NCBI GenBank assembly: GCA_030377895.1
Contig: JAUCGB010000007.1
Coordinates: forward strand, 1-64,000
Reading direction: 5' to 3'
Source: Anaerolineales bacterium HSG24
GTDB taxonomy: Bacteria; Chloroflexota; Anaerolineae; 4572-78; J111
Length of the DNA stretch: 64,000 bases
Every line of letters begins with the position of its first letter. Position 1 is the stretch's first letter. A program made the translations under genes and the position numbers. Shown here one piece after another: positions 62,264-64,000 of the stretch. The notes below the pieces were generated by a model, which searched no databases, was not told the origin of the DNA, and worked only from the letters and a program-made list of their open reading frames with translations.

Positions 62264-62773
62264 ATGAATACCCCACTAGAAGAACAAGCATGGCTCGTCG
62301 GATTTTCTATCAACCCGACTGCCGACGGGCCTGACCTATACACTCTCATTTTTCCGGGTGAGGTGGATGAACCATTATCAAAAGATGGGTATTTACTTTT
62401 TTTTAGCAATCCAAACTCAGCCCCACAGTTCCTCAACAGTTCATGTGAATTGAACCGTTCATGCCAATTGACCGGAGAAGTCGATGCGGTGTATGATATT
62501 GCCATGATGTTGGATATGTTGGCGCGTAAAGATACCGATACGACAGCCACGATTGTTGATGGGTTGAATATTCTGTTTGATTTGGTCAAGGCCAGCAATC
62601 TGTCTATCCCGCCTGACTATCAACAAACCCTGTACAGTTTGGCTGACCATACGACCTTCAATCGTGAGTTTGCCTCGTTTTTGACGAAGCAGGCTATACC
62701 CAGAAACACAGTCATTGATGGCGTTTTATGGTGTTTGGGGGCGATTGTATCCAAAGCGAAGATTGTTGGATGA
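62264..62773 (+). CDS. Hypothetical protein, 169 aa
   Basis: Start MNTPLEEQAWLVGFSINPTA with GAGGTA upstream. Helical second half (LNILFDLVKASNLSIPPDYQ). No family recognised. Just at its stop the DNA reads TTGGATGATTTAGCCAACGA, a duplicate of the 3' end of the Xre gene, so this gene may have been joined to the remnant of a second Xre copy. Confidence 0.6.
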   Translation: MNTPLEEQAWLVGFSINPTADGPDLYTLIFPGEVDEPLSKDGYLLFFSNPNSAPQFLNSSCELNRSCQLTGEVDAVYDIAMMLDMLARKDTDTTATIVDGLNILFDLVKASNLSIPPDYQQTLYSLADHTTFNREFASFLTKQAIPRNTVIDGVLWCLGAIVSKAKIVG

Positions 62774-62814
62774 TTTAGCCAACGATGAGTTAACTTAATC
62801 ATAATGAGGCAAGA

Positions 62815-63087
62815 ATGAATCCAATTGAACGAATGAAACGAGCCATTTATGAGGAACGATACCGTATTACTGCCCACGCTAATGAAGAAATGGCTGATGA
62901 TGATTTGCTTGTGATTGATATTGAACATATCATTAACACTGGTAAAATTGTTCAAAAATTGACCCAAGACTCACGAGGTAGACGATATGTAATATTGGGA
63001 AATAGTACTGATAATCGACCTGCCTATGTTGTCTGTCGTTTTATGTTGTCTGGAAATTTACTGATTATCACCGCGTACGCGGAATAA
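62815..63087 (+). CDS. DUF4258 protein, probable toxin
   Basis: 90 residues: MKRAIYEERYRITAHANEEM, DIEHIINTGKIVQ and YVVCRFMLSGNLLIITAYAE give the BrnT/RelE-like DUF4258 pattern (HAxxRM-like His, C-terminal TAYxE). These occur upstream of YgiT/MqsA-type antitoxins, as here, with 12 bp between the genes. Probable RNase or mRNA interferase; activity not shown. Confidence 0.78.
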   Translation: MNPIERMKRAIYEERYRITAHANEEMADDDLLVIDIEHIINTGKIVQKLTQDSRGRRYVILGNSTDNRPAYVVCRFMLSGNLLIITAYAE

Positions 63088-63099
63088 AGAGGTGACAAA

Positions 63100-63342
63100 A
63101 TGGAAGATAAATGTGAATTTTGTATAGGTGTTATGAAACAAGGACGAATATTAGCCCGATTCCGGTTTAGAAACGAGATTATCTATATCGAAAATGTTCC
63201 GGCATGGGTCTGTAATCGGTGTGGTGAACAATATTTTGATGCCCCGATATACAAACGTCTTGAATTGATTGCTCAACATCGTGAAATGATTCAACGGTCT
63301 ATATCATTCCCCTTAGCGGAATTTGACATGGCTCTGGCATGA
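63100..63342 (+). CDS. YgiT-type zinc-finger protein, probable antitoxin
   Basis: 80 residues. Two CxxC pairs (CEFC and CNRC) form the zinc finger, followed by a helix-rich tail. The MqsA N-terminal domain is present but without its DNA-binding HTH. GAGGTG box. Forms a two-gene unit with the DUF4258 gene. Confidence 0.8.
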   Translation: MEDKCEFCIGVMKQGRILARFRFRNEIIYIENVPAWVCNRCGEQYFDAPIYKRLELIAQHREMIQRSISFPLAEFDMALA

Positions 63343-63408
63343 AACCAGATATGACCATCAATCCATGCCCTTATGACCGCTAATCTAACTACTCGCTAAT
63401 CTCATCCG

Positions 63409-63945
63409 CACACCCCAATTCGTGCCACCTAGATTAGCGGTCATAGCACAACAAATCCAAAAACGTAAGGAGTGACTAATGTTAGAAACCTCATCCATAT
63501 CACCAAACCTCGAAGCAAACATACCCGCTTTGAGAGAAAAAGTTATTGAAGAAATTAAGCGCATCTCCGATGATGAGTTGATTGAATTATACCGTTTTGT
63601 TCTTTATTTTCGGTTGGGATGGGAACGTTTGCGAGAGATTGAGGCTCGGCAAGCAATTGTCCCTGACAAAAGCCCGTTTCAGCTTTGGTTAGCCAAAAGT
63701 GAGGCCCTGTCAAACAGGATTTTGAAACGCCGTGAGGGAAAACCGTTAGATGTAGATACCTTATGGCAGTCCACACGAGATGATTTGGAGAGTAAATATT
63801 CCAACCCCGCACCCCAATTCGCGCCACCTAGATTAGCGGTCATAACACAACAAATCTCAAAATGTAAGGAGTGACTAATGTTAGAAACCTCATCCATATC
63901 ACCAAACCTCGAAGCAAACATACCCGCTTTGAGAGAAAAGATCAT
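63409..63945 (+). repeat. 400-bp tandem duplication
   Basis: 63409-63545 and 63809-63945 agree almost throughout: CACCCCAATTCG, GCCACCTAGATTAGCGGTCA, AAGGAGTGACTAATG and the first about 20 codons of the gene. Confidence 0.9.
63479..63874 (+). CDS. Hypothetical helical protein with read-through tail (131 aa)
   Basis: ATG with AAGGAG. Residues 1-105 are helical (LREKVIEEIKRISDDELIEL; LWLAKSEALSNRILKRREGK). The final about 23 residues (NPAPQFAPPRLAVITQQISK) are encoded by the duplicated 5' untranslated segment of the next gene, so the original stop was probably lost at the duplication border. Family unknown; similar small proteins often pair with toxin-like genes, but none adjoins it directly. 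Confidence 0.6.
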   Translation: MLETSSISPNLEANIPALREKVIEEIKRISDDELIELYRFVLYFRLGWERLREIEARQAIVPDKSPFQLWLAKSEALSNRILKRREGKPLDVDTLWQSTRDDLESKYSNPAPQFAPPRLAVITQQISKCKE

Positions 63946-64000
63946 TGAAGAAATGACGAGTATTACTGACGAAAACGAATTACATTCTATGACTATTGTC
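63878..64000 (+). CDS. Second copy of the preceding gene, cut by the window edge
   Basis: ATG with the same AAGGAG; first 20 residues (MLETSSISPNLEANIPALRE) identical to the gene before, then divergence (KIIEEMTSITDENELHSMTI). Only 41 codons are visible. Confidence 0.7.
   Translation, partial: MLETSSISPNLEANIPALREKIIEEMTSITDENELHSMTIV

Overview
The window looks like a stretch of chromosome from an uncultured, probably filamentous member of the Chloroflexota (Anaerolineae/Ardenticatenia-like). This is an inference. It rests on the mix of a STAND NTPase with near-identical TPRs, a class III cyclase/AAA/TPR giant, a gingipain-type protease ending in a YLPVVIK-like tail, DUF4386 and SLC12-type membrane proteins, several GT39-like glycosyltransferases, moderate GC and very dense palindromic intergenic repeats. 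No rRNA, tRNA or CRISPR array was seen. Housekeeping genes (rsmI, phosphohexomutase, MoxR, two-component systems) argue against a free plasmid, but several plasmid-like modules are embedded.

Layout. 0-2.8 kb: a 5'-truncated trypsin/NB-ARC/TPR gene whose TPR tail is tandemly duplicated and frameshifted. 3-5.2 kb: an initiator-like gene with a His-Glu repeat linker, a decayed partial copy and a small ribbon-helix-helix gene. 5.7-9.9 kb: the cyclase/AAA/TPR protein. 10.3-17.2 kb: two homologous leader-like small peptides bracket two large secreted proteins. 17.5-22.3 kb: a second initiator-like gene, a LarA-like racemase and a parA/RHH partition locus preceded by eight 12-bp iterons. 22.3-29.9 kb: acyltransferase, Xre regulator, a candidate CU-rich sRNA, rsmI, a membrane-anchored ATPase and small genes. 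30.2-31.4 kb: a third member of the initiator-like family whose C-terminus is an Mrr-type nuclease. 31.5-46.2 kb: membrane proteins, a methyltransferase-YbaK fusion, a MoxR ATPase, three glycosyltransferases, phosphohexomutase and an 8-oxoguanine deaminase-like amidohydrolase. 46.7-57.9 kb: two two-component systems, an Rpn-type nuclease and small envelope proteins. 58.2-64 kb: an SLC12-like transporter, Xre regulator, a DUF4258/YgiT toxin-antitoxin-like pair and tandemly duplicated hypothetical genes.

Main discovery candidate. Three loci (2979-4540, 17784-19007, 30254-31386) share one control architecture: a near-identical sense promoter (TTGACAAC..GGCT, 17-bp spacer), an N-terminal winged-helix gene, and a convergent ~70-nt antisense RNA. 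Its promoter lies inside the 5' end of the gene and its terminator lies in the leader, so the RNA covers the ribosome-binding site and start codon. Two of the three leaders also hold a long hairpin followed by a U-tract (an attenuator), with compensatory base changes. In the second locus the gene body carries five 19-bp imperfect palindromes followed by an AT-rich stretch, as in the lambda O/ori arrangement, and a C-terminal DnaA domain I-like module. In the third locus this module is replaced by an Mrr nuclease domain. Together these look like antisense-controlled replication-initiator cassettes with exchangeable C-termini.

Other strong signals. Three small-peptide genes share a promoter with 11-bp-phased TCAAAC direct repeats exactly 10 bp upstream of the -10 box (PhoB/OmpR-like geometry). 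Several short inverted-repeat elements carry perfect 8-bp target duplications (MITE behaviour). Palindromes of related design are nested inside one another with interchangeable cores, and two of these cores lie in frame inside the STAND gene.
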